From NCBI GenBank assembly GCA_026014705.1, contig JAOZHU010000007.1, positions 1 to 64,000 on the forward strand: a stretch of 64,000 nucleotides of DNA, in the 5' to 3' direction. Made by a program: the position numbers and the translations under genes. The notes below the pieces were generated by a model, which worked only from the letters and a program-made list of their open reading frames with translations, did no database searches and was not told the origin of the DNA. Below, piece by piece: positions 16,397-25,374 of the stretch. Source of the stretch: Candidatus Bathyarchaeota archaeon. Its GTDB lineage: Archaea > Thermoproteota > Bathyarchaeia > Bathyarchaeales > Bathycorpusculaceae. Positions within the stretch are counted from its first letter, which is position 1, and every line of letters begins with the position of its first letter.

Positions 16397-17698
16397 ATGT
16401 CTGGGTCGGCAGAAGAAACATACTCAACAATGTTCACCTCGTTAAAGCATCCAGCGCGCCGCAAAATCCTCCGCATGCTCTCGGAGAGAGCATTGACCTT
16501 TTCGCAGATGCTTGAGGAACTTGAAATCCCCGGCTCTCACTTGACCTATCACTTGGAAAACCTCGGCGAACTCGTTGTAAAAATGGATGATGGAAAATAC
16601 AAGCTCTCAAGTTTCGGGAAAGCCTCCGTGTCCATGATGAAAGCAGCAGAAGAAGTACCCAACGCCCAGACGAAAACGTTTGCGTCTTTGCCCTTTAGAT
16701 GGAAGTCACTCATCACGGTGCTTCTCATCGCTGTCGTCTTTTTGGGAAGCATGTCCCTTGTTCAATACGCCTCGTTTAACCAGTTGTCTACAGACTATGG
16801 GCTTTTGAAAGCCGATTATGAGAGAATAAAATCACTCAACATTTCAGTGGACAAAGGCTTGGGCATCATCAAAGATGTCTTCCAAATAGATGTATCCCAG
16901 TACCAGACGACCCTGCTGAGCAACACGGTGGACGCACGCTCAGACTTATCAGGCATAGTTGAGCAAGTGCTCAAGTATTCTTTGATAGGCAGCGAAAGCA
17001 AGGTCGACGTGGTTTTGAGGTTTAGAAACAACCACTTTTCGCTGTTCCAGCTTACCATGCTTGAAGGCTTGCCGTACTATGGCCCAATCTACGTTAAGCC
17101 CCAACCGACAAACATTTTCGAAGCAGCTAAAAACACACTTGAAAGGTACAAAGCCATCATAGGTGAACCTTACTTGGATGAAATGGGTCAACTGCTGGCA
17201 ACAGCAAACGAAACCACTGGCGAGCAGACTTCGGGCAATATCAAGTTGAAAGTGACAGTTTACGGCGACAGCGCGGAAGTGCTATTTGTGTACACGGCAA
17301 ACAGCGTTGACTTTTCAGCCAAAAGCTTGCGGCTCCTGTTCAACAAGCATGTTCTACAGGAGCTAAACGACGACTGGTTCCTCTACACAGTAAGCGAAGC
17401 CCCAATGGCCATTTCCAGAGAACAAGCTATTCAAATCGCCAGGGACGCCGCGAAAAAATTCACGTGGACCGCTGACGGCGTTTACGTTTCTAACTTTGAC
17501 GTGCTCGCTGAGCCTGTTTCAGCAGTGTTCTTCCCACACCCCAGAACAGAACGACTACATCTGATTCCCTACTGGTACGTGACATTATATCTCGACAAGG
17601 AGTACCCTGGCGGGGTCAACAGCATAACCGTGGGAGTTTGGGCAGACACAGGCGAAGTCGCAAACATCCAAGCTTTAAGCGGGCAAAGGGGCACATAA
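16397..17698 (+). CDS. Membrane-tethered winged-HTH one-component regulator
   Basis: 433 aa. Residues 12-75 form an ArsR-like winged helix (SLKHPARRKILRML, then SHLTYHLENLGELV and DGKYKLS). One membrane helix follows at about 98-118, then a short coiled coil and an outside domain of about 300 aa. The last 90 residues (EQAIQIARDAAKKFTW, then YWYVTLYLDKEYPGG and VGVWADTGEV) resemble a PepSY-type fold. A DNA-binding head inside and a sensor domain outside fit a one-component surface sensor. It is transcribed away from the surface-protein operon. The paralogue at 59900 aligns along the whole length. Confidence 0.85.
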   Translation: MSGSAEETYSTMFTSLKHPARRKILRMLSERALTFSQMLEELEIPGSHLTYHLENLGELVVKMDDGKYKLSSFGKASVSMMKAAEEVPNAQTKTFASLPFRWKSLITVLLIAVVFLGSMSLVQYASFNQLSTDYGLLKADYERIKSLNISVDKGLGIIKDVFQIDVSQYQTTLLSNTVDARSDLSGIVEQVLKYSLIGSESKVDVVLRFRNNHFSLFQLTMLEGLPYYGPIYVKPQPTNIFEAAKNTLERYKAIIGEPYLDEMGQLLATANETTGEQTSGNIKLKVTVYGDSAEVLFVYTANSVDFSAKSLRLLFNKHVLQELNDDWFLYTVSEAPMAISREQAIQIARDAAKKFTWTADGVYVSNFDVLAEPVSAVFFPHPRTERLHLIPYWYVTLYLDKEYPGGVNSITVGVWADTGEVANIQALSGQRGT

Positions 17699-17814
17699 AA
17701 ACGCGGTGCCTCCAGCGCACCAGAACTAAATTTGTTGCTGATAGGTGTCAGTTTGCCCGTCGAGTCATTATCACCGCTTTGGCTCAGTGACTCTAAAGCT
17801 CATCATCCAAACCG

Positions 17815-17856
17815 AATAGAAGCACACATGACGTTTAAGACTCTTACGCTTCTATT
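17815..17856. repeat. Inverted repeat between regulator gene and nitroreductase
   Basis: 9-bp perfect arms AATAGAAGC and GCTTCTATT with a 24-nt spacer. It lies between the end of the regulator gene and the nitroreductase promoter; it could be a terminator stem or operator. Confidence 0.35.
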
Positions 17857-17913
17857 AGGAAACGGTTTTTATCCGCAGGAAACCAGTATATAGATTATTC
17901 ACGGTGAAACTCC

Positions 17914-18432
17914 ATGGAACTGTATGAAGCCATCAAAGGCAGAAGAAGCATCAGAGCCTACAAAACACAGGATGTACCCGAAGAAACAGTCAAAAAGCTA
18001 ATTGAAGCCGCCAGCCTCGCGCCGTCAGCAGGCAACATTCAACCATGGCTATTCGTAATCGTGCGGAAAACAGACATTAAAAGGAAACTTGCTCAAGCCG
18101 CCAGCCAAGCATTCATCGAAGAGGCACCTGTGGTGATTGTGGTTTGTGCAAACGAAAAACGCGCCGAAAGGGGCTACGGCGTTAGAGGCAAGACATTGTA
18201 CTGCATACAGGACACAGCAGCAGCAACGCAGAACATTCTCTTAACCGCCCATGCACTGGGACTGGGCACATGCTGGATTGGCGCATTCAGCGAGGAAAAG
18301 GTAAAAGCAGCCATCAACGCACCCGAAGAAAAGCGTCCAGTGGCATTAATCCCAGCGGGTTACGCGGATGAAACGCCTGCACAGCGAAGACGAATGCCTC
18401 TAAGCCAAATAATGCATTACGAAAGTTTCTAA
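17914..18432 (+). CDS. Nitroreductase-family FMN flavoprotein
   Basis: 172 aa. The N-terminal FMN-binding segment RRSIRAYK, the LAPSAGNIQPWLFV helix and the C-terminal LGLGTCWIGAF segment are typical of the nitroreductase superfamily, which uses NAD(P)H to reduce quinones, nitro compounds or other substrates. The length is normal. A TATA-like AGTATATAG (17885-17893) and a GGTGA ribosome-binding site support the ATG start. The exact substrate cannot be told from sequence. Confidence 0.88.
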   Translation: MELYEAIKGRRSIRAYKTQDVPEETVKKLIEAASLAPSAGNIQPWLFVIVRKTDIKRKLAQAASQAFIEEAPVVIVVCANEKRAERGYGVRGKTLYCIQDTAAATQNILLTAHALGLGTCWIGAFSEEKVKAAINAPEEKRPVALIPAGYADETPAQRRRMPLSQIMHYESF

Positions 18433-18437
18433 AACCA

Positions 18438-18448
18438 TTTTTTTTTTT
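18438..18448 (+). terminator. U-tract terminator of the nitroreductase gene
   Basis: An uninterrupted run of 11 T starts 5 nt after the stop codon, followed by 12 A. Archaeal transcription commonly ends at such T runs; the mirrored A run would serve the opposite strand. Confidence 0.6.
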
Positions 18449-18586
18449 AAAAAAAAAAAACAAGCCATATAGTTTCCATTATGTTGACTTCATAGAGTGG
18501 CTAAGCCGGCAAAAAACTGTTGTAACATATGTCTACTGAGAAATGTTTAAGAGTGACATTTGAAGTTGTGTATGGTTTCTTGAGGC

Positions 18587-18766
18587 TTGAAGGCACGACT
18601 AAAGTGGCTTCTTGCCCGCAGAAAAAGAAAAAGGAGGCGACTGAAACTGCTATCAAGAGACTGTGATGGTTGCTCTCAGATGCGAGCGTGCAGCCAACGC
18701 TATAACGTAGTTGCTAAAGGCGACAAAGTCTACTGCCCCGACGGCACAGTGCACTTAGTGGATTAA
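18587..18766 (+). CDS. Possible small Cys-rich protein
   Basis: Lies in a 475-bp stretch (18433-18907) that otherwise shows only T and A runs and the nadA promoter. The frame opens at TTG 18587 and runs 59 codons; it contains a basic N-terminal part and then DCDGCSQMRACSQRYN, GDKVYCPDG and HLVD. A strong AAGGAGG at 18631-18637 lies 9 nt before an in-frame CTG (18647), so a 39-aa version starting there is possible. The C-x2-C, C, C spacing suggests a metal-binding mini-protein. Not a family I recognise. Confidence 0.4.
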   Translation: MKARLKWLLARRKRKRRRLKLLSRDCDGCSQMRACSQRYNVVAKGDKVYCPDGTVHLVD

Positions 18767-18907
18767 CATCCCATTTTTACATTACACCAAAAAAAGAAAA
18801 CACAACGCAAGAGTCAAACGCTGAGAAAAACATGAAAAAACAGGTGCAGCAAGCAAAACATATATTTCTTTAAGCCTATGTTAACTGCTCACGCCAAAGG
18901 CGAAAGC

Positions 18908-19819
18908 ATGAACCTCACCGACAAAATCAGCAAACTGAAAAAAGAAAAGAAAGCAATAATTCTAGCACACAACTACCAGAGACCAGAAATCCAAGACATA
19001 GCCGACTACATCGGCGACAGCATCGAACTCAGCCGCAAAGCCACACAAGAAACCCAAGCCGAAATAATCGTTTTCGCAGCCGTGGACTTCATGGCCGAAT
19101 CCGCAGCAATACTGAACCCAACAAAGAAAGTGCTTCTGCCAACGCTGGGCGCGCGCTGTCCAATGGCGCAAATGCTCACAGTTGACGAAATAAAACGGCA
19201 AAAAACACACTACCCGAACGCGCCCGTAGTGCTTTACGTGAACACTTTAGCCTCAGCCAAAGCCTACTGCGACGTCTGCTGCACTTCAGCCAACGCCGTG
19301 GAAGTGATAAATTCACTTGACGCAGACACAATACTGTTCGGGCCAGACCGCAACTTGGCAGAATACGTTGCTGAAGAAACTGGAAAAACCCTGATTCCGA
19401 TTCCCGAATGGGGTTTCTGCCCGACACATCTGCTTTTCCAGCCTGAAGACGTGACCGTGCTTAAGCTACAATACCCTGACGCAGTAGTGATGGTTCATCC
19501 AGAATGCAGCGCCGAAATGCGAAGAGTCGCGGATTTCATCGGCAGCACATCAAAAATGTGCAGTTACGCGCGGGAAAGCAAAGCTAAAACCTTCATCGTA
19601 GGCACCGAAGAGGGCATCCTGCATCGGCTGCGCAAGGAAAATCCTGAAAAACAGTTCATAACCGCCTACAAGGAAGCTGTTTGCCCCAACATGAAGCTGA
19701 CCACGCTGGATAGACTCTACATGGCGTTAAAAGAGGAAAAACATGTGGTAAGAGTCCCAGAAGTTATTGCCAAAAAAGCCCGAGCCGCACTGGACAGGAT
19801 GCTGGCGATAAATCACTGA
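18908..19819 (+). CDS. nadA: Quinolinate synthase NadA
   Basis: 303 aa from the ATG at 18908 (an upstream in-frame ATG at 18878 lies only 15 nt from the TATA at 18859-18868, so it is less likely). NadA condenses iminoaspartate with dihydroxyacetone phosphate to quinolinate for NAD synthesis, using a 4Fe-4S cluster. Signature segments are ILAHNYQRPEIQ, the Cys-bearing ARCPMAQM, YCDVCCTSANAV, PEWGFCPTH, HPECSAEM and EAVCPNMK near the end. No nadB or nadC neighbour is visible in the window. Confidence 0.93.
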   Translation: MNLTDKISKLKKEKKAIILAHNYQRPEIQDIADYIGDSIELSRKATQETQAEIIVFAAVDFMAESAAILNPTKKVLLPTLGARCPMAQMLTVDEIKRQKTHYPNAPVVLYVNTLASAKAYCDVCCTSANAVEVINSLDADTILFGPDRNLAEYVAEETGKTLIPIPEWGFCPTHLLFQPEDVTVLKLQYPDAVVMVHPECSAEMRRVADFIGSTSKMCSYARESKAKTFIVGTEEGILHRLRKENPEKQFITAYKEAVCPNMKLTTLDRLYMALKEEKHVVRVPEVIAKKARAALDRMLAINH

Positions 19820-20019
19820 AAGAACCTTAAGCAAAAACACTCATAGCCTTGAGAGTTTTTATGCTTGCTCTTTGTCATGGCGTTTACTGAAAAAAAGTTT
19901 GTCTGCCAAAGGTTTTTATAATAAGCCGATAACACTGAAATCCATGAAAGTATCACTTAGGTTACTGACTCATAAATGGCAACCATGCCGGGAACAAACG
20001 GACGAGGTCAAGGTAACTC

Positions 20020-20385
20020 ATGACACACGAACATTCAGATGAACAGCACGCGGAACTATCCATTGAAATCCGCAAGCTGGAGATAAGGCTCACAGAATTT
20101 CTAGAGCATGAAGACGATTTCATAGCAAAATTGCGGAATTTTCTTGAACGGATGAAAAGCCTAAATGAGAAAGTAAACAACGCGGAAACAAGCCCAGACG
20201 CAGAAAAAATCAAAGAACTAATGAAACTCAAACTCGAGATTACAGACGCGTTCAGCGAGACATTAAGAAAAGCAAGCAAAGCTGAACACGAAAGAAGCCA
20301 CCTGATTGAATCCTACGGCGCGCTAATTACAAGCATGGAACACGAATTTCAAGAACTATGCTCACGCGTTCTTGACCAGCGATAA
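20020..20385 (+). CDS. Coiled-coil protein of unknown function
   Basis: 121 aa, highly charged, with heptad-like Leu and Ile spacing across about residues 10-100, so mostly a single long coiled coil. No signal peptide or membrane helix. A TTTTTATAATA box (19913-19922) and an AAGGTAA ribosome-binding site precede the ATG. I recognise no family; a role as an adaptor or oligomeriser is only a guess. Confidence 0.55.
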   Translation: MTHEHSDEQHAELSIEIRKLEIRLTEFLEHEDDFIAKLRNFLERMKSLNEKVNNAETSPDAEKIKELMKLKLEITDAFSETLRKASKAEHERSHLIESYGALITSMEHEFQELCSRVLDQR

Positions 20386-20441
20386 CGCCGAAGAAGCACT
20401 TCTGCAAAGCAAACCTCTACCCTGAGAGGCATCGCCAAAAA

Positions 20442-21272
20442 CTATTCCTGCTCCTCCAATGTGGCAAGCATGCTTCCAGCGCGGTACCCTTCCAAGTCAA
20501 GCGTCACGTACTTAAAACCTAGCCGTTTCAACTCACCTGCTATTCTGTCAAGAACCTCCATGTTACTGAAAAGCGTTCTTTCATCTCGCCCAACCTCTAT
20601 TCTCGCTAACCCCTTGTGGTCTCTAACTCGAAGCTGCTTGGCACCTGTTATTTTCCGTATTACGTGTTCTGCTTTGCCAATCCGAACCAATTTCTCAGCT
20701 GTAATGCGCTCATAAAATGGTATCCTTGAAGCTAAACACGCCAAAGGCGGCTTATTCTGAACAGATAGACCCATTTTATTGGCTATTGCGCGTATCTCTT
20801 CTTTTGTGAATCGGGCTTCAACCCACGGGCTGTACACACGCTCAGTTTCCTCAACCGCCTTAAAGCCCGGTCTATGCCCTGTCAGGTCGCTGAAGTTTGT
20901 GCCTTCAAAAACTGCTTTGAACCCTTCTTCGTTTGCAATTCTTCGCAAGCGTAGCAGCAATGCTTTCTTGCAGTAGTAGCAGCGATTTTCAGGGTTCTTG
21001 GTGAAATTCTCATCCGCCAATTCATCAGTCTGCACGATTCTCAGTTTTATGCCTATTTCCTTCGCTACTCTTTTTGCTTGTTCCAATTCTTCAGGCGTAT
21101 ACGTTGGAGATTCAGCGGTTACAGCTATCGCCTTGTCACCTAGGATGCTGCGGCTGACCGCGGCTAAAGTTGCGCTGTCCACGCCTCCTGAGAAAGCGAT
21201 TACTACGCCGTCTTTGCCCTTATCTTCGATGAAACGTTTCAGCGCTGCGTATTTCTCGTCCAAGTTTTTCAT
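20442..21272 (-). CDS. larE: LarE, ATP-dependent sacrificial sulphur transferase (nickel-pincer cofactor)
   Basis: 276 aa PP-loop enzyme. The ATP loop is FSGGVDSATLAAVS (about 26-39); a CYYCKKALL pair follows near 98-101, and the segment PPLACLASRIPF holds the Cys that corresponds by motif to the sulphur-donating Cys of Lactobacillus LarE. LarE adds sulphur to the pyridinium biscarboxylate adenylate made by LarB, before LarC inserts nickel. It starts 5 nt after larC on the same strand. Confidence 0.9.
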   Translation of the reverse strand: MKNLDEKYAALKRFIEDKGKDGVVIAFSGGVDSATLAAVSRSILGDKAIAVTAESPTYTPEELEQAKRVAKEIGIKLRIVQTDELADENFTKNPENRCYYCKKALLLRLRRIANEEGFKAVFEGTNFSDLTGHRPGFKAVEETERVYSPWVEARFTKEEIRAIANKMGLSVQNKPPLACLASRIPFYERITAEKLVRIGKAEHVIRKITGAKQLRVRDHKGLARIEVGRDERTLFSNMEVLDRIAGELKRLGFKYVTLDLEGYRAGSMLATLEEQE

Positions 21273-21277
21273 GGTAT

Positions 21278-22528
21278 TTACCGTTTCGAGAATACCTCTC
21301 TGGCTTTCATCGTTACTATTTCGTTTATTTCCCTCAAGGATTTACCTGTTTTCGCTGACAAGCACTTGGCATCTTCGTATTCAGGCTTAACGCTGAGGAC
21401 TTTGCCGTTCTTGGTCTTTGCAACTTTCACTCTTGCAGTTTCTTTCGCGTCGTCTATAAGCACATCCACCGAAACGATTTCGCGATTAAGGATGTGTCTC
21501 TCGCAGGGGTACACTCTAACTCCCAAAGTGCCTGTTTGCTCCATCAGCACTCGTGAAAGACGCTTGACGTCTTTTTTATCCGCTACTATCTTGAGGATTT
21601 GACCAGGGCGGTTCTTTTTGGTAAACATCGGAATAATGCTCACGTCCTTAGCACCTTCCCGCAACAACTCGTCAACTGAATTTCCGATGATTTCGCCTCC
21701 TACGTCGTCGAGATTAGTCTCTAGAATGGCGACCGCATCACTTAGCAACCAATTATCTAACGGTTCACCAATTGTTAGCCGTAGCACGTTAGGCATTTCT
21801 TGGAAATCTCTGCTGCCCGCGCCATAGCCAGTCTTCAGCGGTATCATCTCTGGATAAAAGCGACTAGTTTCACATGCCAAATTGACCAGAATTGATGCTC
21901 CTGTAGGCGTAGCCAATTCTGACTCCACTGGACCGCCCCTTAAAGGAAAATTCTTGGAGCGCAGTATCTCTAGGGTTGCAGGCGCTGGGCTGGATGTTAT
22001 ACCGTGCGAAAACTTGAATAAACCTCCGCCAACCGAGACAGGTGTTGCGATTATTTTTGCGTTGAATAATTCAAGGTCGTCCATGGCGACGGCGACGCCG
22101 AGGATTTCCGCGGGTGTGTCCACTAGCCCCACTTCATGCAGGTGGGCGTCGGCTATGGATTTTCCGTGAATTTTCGCTTCGGAACTCACAAGAGTACGAA
22201 CAGTGTTGGAGGCAAACTGTTGTGCGGCAGGGGAAAGCCTCAAATTCTTTGCACTTTCCTCGATTGTTTCCACGAGTTCGTTGCCGTTTTTTCGTGATGT
22301 GCTTTCAGCCGTGACTTCAACTTTGGTGGCTTTGAACCCACTCCGCATGACTGGTTGGATGTCGATTTTGACGTTTCTGTAACCGTAAACTTGGTTTTCC
22401 AAAGAGTTTATGGCGCTGGAGACCTTGTTAGTGTCGGCACCAATGTCTAATAAGGCGCCCAGCAACATGTCTCCGGAGATTCCCGCGACTTGGCAATCGA
22501 TAACAAGTACTCTGTCAAATTCGGGCAT
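21278..22528 (-). CDS. larC: LarC, nickel-inserting enzyme of the nickel-pincer cofactor
   Basis: 416 aa. The start DCQVAGISGDMLLGALLDIG matches the LarC N-terminus; the middle carries LHEVGLVDTPAEILGVAVAMDDL and a TPTGASIL segment, and the second half has ETNLDDVGGEIIG and TKKNRPGQIL. LarC inserts nickel into the thiolated nucleotide. In Lactobacillus larC is split by a programmed frameshift; here it is one uninterrupted frame. I take the ATG at 22528 rather than 22573 because the shared TATA at 22575-22584 must lie upstream of the mRNA. Confidence 0.92.
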   Translation of the reverse strand: MPEFDRVLVIDCQVAGISGDMLLGALLDIGADTNKVSSAINSLENQVYGYRNVKIDIQPVMRSGFKATKVEVTAESTSRKNGNELVETIEESAKNLRLSPAAQQFASNTVRTLVSSEAKIHGKSIADAHLHEVGLVDTPAEILGVAVAMDDLELFNAKIIATPVSVGGGLFKFSHGITSSPAPATLEILRSKNFPLRGGPVESELATPTGASILVNLACETSRFYPEMIPLKTGYGAGSRDFQEMPNVLRLTIGEPLDNWLLSDAVAILETNLDDVGGEIIGNSVDELLREGAKDVSIIPMFTKKNRPGQILKIVADKKDVKRLSRVLMEQTGTLGVRVYPCERHILNREIVSVDVLIDDAKETARVKVAKTKNGKVLSVKPEYEDAKCLSAKTGKSLREINEIVTMKAREVFSKR

Positions 22529-22574
22529 TACAGATTCCCGCGAGGGTTGCCTCTTAGTAACAACCAGACGCAAA

Positions 22575-22584
22575 TAATATATTA
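22575..22584. promoter_or_regulatory. Shared TATA element between larC and larB
   Basis: The palindrome TAATATATTA sits about midway between the two divergent starts (22528 and 22612). One symmetrical box could serve both directions, giving leaders of about 27 and 7 nt. Confidence 0.5.
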
Positions 22585-22611
22585 CTTGTGGTGCTCAGGA
22601 ATGACTTAGAA

Positions 22612-23400
22612 ATGTATAATCTAACCGAGATACTGGAGAAGATTGCGAAGAAGGAACTTTCGGTTGCTGAAGCTGAAAAACTGTTGAAATTGCTTGCGGT
22701 AGCCGAAGTGGGGAACATTGCGAGGCTTGACGCTAACAGGGAATGCCGGAAGGGCATACCTGAAATTATTCTCGCTGAAGGAAAATCGGCGGTTGACCTT
22801 GTAAGCATAGCGTTTAGAATGCTGTCTGAGAGGGGTAGAGTAATATTGAGTAGGTGCAGCGAGAAACAGATTCGCGCCATCAAGAAAGCAGCTCCGCACG
22901 AAGCTGTTCTGCAGGTTTACGATAAGGCAAGGATGATTGTTATACAAAAGAAAAATTTTGCCATCAAACCTACGGGCGGAAAAATCGGTATTTTGACGGC
23001 GGGGACTTCGGATATCCCGGTGGCTGAGGAAGCAAAGGTAATCGCTGAGGAGATGGGCTGCAAAGTTTTTACTGCTTATGATTTAGGCGTCGCTGGAATC
23101 CACAGAATAATGCAGCCTCTAGAAGAATTGATACGGGAGGATGTTGACGTTATCATAGTCGTCGCAGGTAGAGAGGGCGCATTGCCATCGGTGGTGGCTG
23201 GGATGGTTGATGTGCCTGTGGTTGCGGTTCCAACCTCGAACAGCTATGGTTTCGGAGAAAAAGGCGTAAGCACATTGATGGCTATGCTTCAGTCCTGTTC
23301 GTTGGGTTTAGCTGTTGTTAATATTAACAGTGGAGTATCGGCTGGTGCTGTGGCTACGTTGATTGCTAACCGCGCGGCTAAATTCAGAAACAAGGCTTAA
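22612..23400 (+). CDS. larB: LarB, pyridinium-3,5-biscarboxylate mononucleotide synthase
   Basis: 262 aa. LarB carboxylates and hydrolyses nicotinic acid adenine dinucleotide, the first step in nickel-pincer cofactor synthesis. The C-terminal domain resembles PurE, with GILTAGTSDIPVAEEA, GVAGIHRI, VVAGREGALPSVVAGM and NINSGVSAGAVA. The ATG at 22612 is preferred to the GTG at 22588 because of the TATA position. It is read away from larC-larE. Confidence 0.92.
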   Translation: MYNLTEILEKIAKKELSVAEAEKLLKLLAVAEVGNIARLDANRECRKGIPEIILAEGKSAVDLVSIAFRMLSERGRVILSRCSEKQIRAIKKAAPHEAVLQVYDKARMIVIQKKNFAIKPTGGKIGILTAGTSDIPVAEEAKVIAEEMGCKVFTAYDLGVAGIHRIMQPLEELIREDVDVIIVVAGREGALPSVVAGMVDVPVVAVPTSNSYGFGEKGVSTLMAMLQSCSLGLAVVNINSGVSAGAVATLIANRAAKFRNKA

Positions 23401-23459
23401 CTCTGTTTTTCGTCTGATTTTCATCACTGTGGAATTGGATTAGGGAAATCCGTAAGTGT

Positions 23460-23486
23460 GTGGAAATGCTTTAATATAGGTAACAC
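23460..23486. promoter_or_regulatory. Possible second NikR site at the nikM promoter
   Basis: A perfect half-site GTAACAC (23480-23486) overlaps the end of the TATA-like TTTAATATA (23470-23478). The partner half GTGGAAA, 13 nt upstream, matches GTGTTAC at only 4 of 7 bases, so this is tentative. Confidence 0.35.
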
Positions 23487-23534
23487 TTTTCTAGGAAAAA
23501 GTATTAATGGAACTGCAGGAACAAGGCGAAAAAC

Positions 23535-24212
23535 ATGCATATCCCCGATGGCTTTCTAAGCCCAACAGTCTCTATCGTAACCTTCATAGTGACCATAGTT
23601 TTCTGGGCAATTTCCTTCATGAAGACTAAAAATAGCTTGGACGAGCGCCAAGTGCCCATAATGGGCGTGCTGACTGCTCTTTTCTTTGCGGCACAAATGA
23701 TGAATTATCCAATAGTTGGTGGAACAACTGGACATCTCCTCGGCGGCGCGTCGCTCGGCATAATACTTGGTCCCTACGCAGGATGCATCTCAATGACCAT
23801 AATCCTTGTCCTGCAAAGTCTTTTATTCGGCGACGGCGGAATCACCGCGCTAGGCGCAAACGTCTTAAACATGGGCATAATCGGCGTCTTCATACCTGCC
23901 TTCCTGTTGTTAGCGCTAAACAAAATATCCAAAGGCAAAGACTTGTTGGCGTGGGTGTTCATTTCAGCTTTTGCAGGCGACGTGGCTGCTGCTGTTTCTG
24001 CAGGAGCCCAGCTTGGTTTTTCAGTACCGACGTTCCAGTACGGCTTAAGCGTGGCAGTGCCCGCAATGGCGATTAATCACTCAGTCATAGGCGTCATAGA
24101 AGGTGTAGTCACAATGGTGCTAGTAGGTGCACTGTTGAAGCTGAGACCAGATGTGATGAGCAAGAGTCCCAGCTTGAAAGACCTGCCAATAGTTCAGGAG
24201 TCTAATACTTGA
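23535..24212 (+). CDS. nikM: ECF nickel transporter substrate-binding subunit NikM (CbiM family)
   Basis: 225 aa with about seven hydrophobic segments. The N-terminus MHIPDGFLSP is the metal-binding N-loop of CbiM/NikM, whose His-2 helps coordinate Ni or Co. Later segments GGTTGHLLGGASLGIILGPYAG and FGDGGITALGANVLNMGI are typical of the family. Nickel, not cobalt, is favoured by the larBCE and nikR neighbours. First gene of the nikMNQO operon. Confidence 0.9.
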   Translation: MHIPDGFLSPTVSIVTFIVTIVFWAISFMKTKNSLDERQVPIMGVLTALFFAAQMMNYPIVGGTTGHLLGGASLGIILGPYAGCISMTIILVLQSLLFGDGGITALGANVLNMGIIGVFIPAFLLLALNKISKGKDLLAWVFISAFAGDVAAAVSAGAQLGFSVPTFQYGLSVAVPAMAINHSVIGVIEGVVTMVLVGALLKLRPDVMSKSPSLKDLPIVQESNT

Positions 24213-24228
24213 AACATGAGGTGTTTAT

Positions 24229-24537
24229 ATGACTAAAATAAACAGAGAATCCATCAAAAACCTTGATAGAAATACCCTAATCGTAGGTTTAGCAGTGGCG
24301 GTAATCTTTGTGGTCATCGGCAACTTGGTTTTTGCCTACGCTATGGAAACGCTGGATGTTAAAGCAGAAGAGCTAGAAGTCACTGGTGAGAACATTTTGA
24401 ATGCGCCCTTCCCCGAATACGTCATTCCCGGCTTCGAAAATGAGTGGGGTGGTATCCTGCTAGGTGTGGTCGCAACGTTAGCAATATTCGCGGTTACTTT
24501 GGGCATAGCCAACCTGTTAAAGAAGAAAAAAGAATAG
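24229..24537 (+). CDS. nikN: ECF nickel transporter small membrane subunit NikN
   Basis: 102 aa. Two membrane helices (about 17-38 and 77-97) enclose an external loop with NAPFPEYVIPGFEN, as in the small N-component of Ni/Co ECF transporters. It follows nikM after 16 nt with a GAGGTG ribosome-binding site. Needed with NikM for metal capture. Confidence 0.8.
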   Translation: MTKINRESIKNLDRNTLIVGLAVAVIFVVIGNLVFAYAMETLDVKAEELEVTGENILNAPFPEYVIPGFENEWGGILLGVVATLAIFAVTLGIANLLKKKKE

Positions 24538-24546
24538 ATCCAAAAA

Positions 24547-25359
24547 ATGAACTCTCCCACCTCCCTCAAGGACTTGCTGTCAAGCGTCGAAACTATAGTT
24601 TACATTGAGGATTTAAGCGGCAAGAAGGGTTTTCTGCAGTCCATAAATCCGCTGGTCAAGCTTGCAGTAACGGTATTAATGATTGTCGTCTCGCTTTTCG
24701 TGTATTGGCTGCCCTATTTGTTGCTGTTATGCGCTATCCCAGTGGTTCTAGCTATCGCTTCAAAGATTCCTCTGAAGGGGTTTATGGCGAGGACTTTTTT
24801 CATGCCGCTTTTCGCTGTTGTAATCTCGGTACCAATTCTATTCATAACACAGGGCAATCCAGTTTTCAGTGCCGACTTGGGTCTGCTCACCTTGACAATT
24901 ACACTTGAGGGATTAACGAGGTTTCTTACATTTTCGATTCGTGTTTGGTTCTGCGTGGCTTCTTTAACTTTGTTCACGCTTTCAACGGGTTTCGACGCAA
25001 TAATGCAGCTGTTGGCTGAAATTAGGGTTCCCTCAGTCATTGTTCAAATGTTCAGTTTAACCTACAGATACCTTTTTGTATCAATTCATGAGCTGCAAAA
25101 GGTTCTTATAGCCAAAGAAGCTCGAACCTACGTGAACAAGCGCACTTTAAGTATCGCTAGCCTGAAACATTCAGGAGCGCTGCTTGCGACGTTGTTCATA
25201 CGAACGTACGAACGGTCTGAAAGAGTATACTTAGCCATGAAGTCCCGAGGGTTCAACATAAATAACAATTACAGATCTTCCTTTCCCACTTTAAGGTCAC
25301 GCGATATTCTGTTTGGCGTATCCGCAACAGTTGCTTTTGGACTGCTCGTGCTGCTCTAG
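24547..25359 (+). CDS. nikQ: ECF nickel transporter transmembrane subunit NikQ (CbiQ family)
   Basis: 270 aa with about five hydrophobic segments. This T-component couples the NikMN capture subunits to the ATPase. The cytoplasmic coupling region has the ECF-type patterns EARTYVNKRTLS and AMKSRGFN (the A-R-G motifs). It begins 9 nt after nikN. Confidence 0.88.
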   Translation: MNSPTSLKDLLSSVETIVYIEDLSGKKGFLQSINPLVKLAVTVLMIVVSLFVYWLPYLLLLCAIPVVLAIASKIPLKGFMARTFFMPLFAVVISVPILFITQGNPVFSADLGLLTLTITLEGLTRFLTFSIRVWFCVASLTLFTLSTGFDAIMQLLAEIRVPSVIVQMFSLTYRYLFVSIHELQKVLIAKEARTYVNKRTLSIASLKHSGALLATLFIRTYERSERVYLAMKSRGFNINNNYRSSFPTLRSRDILFGVSATVAFGLLVLL

Positions 25360-25374
25360 GAGTTTGCATGCAGT

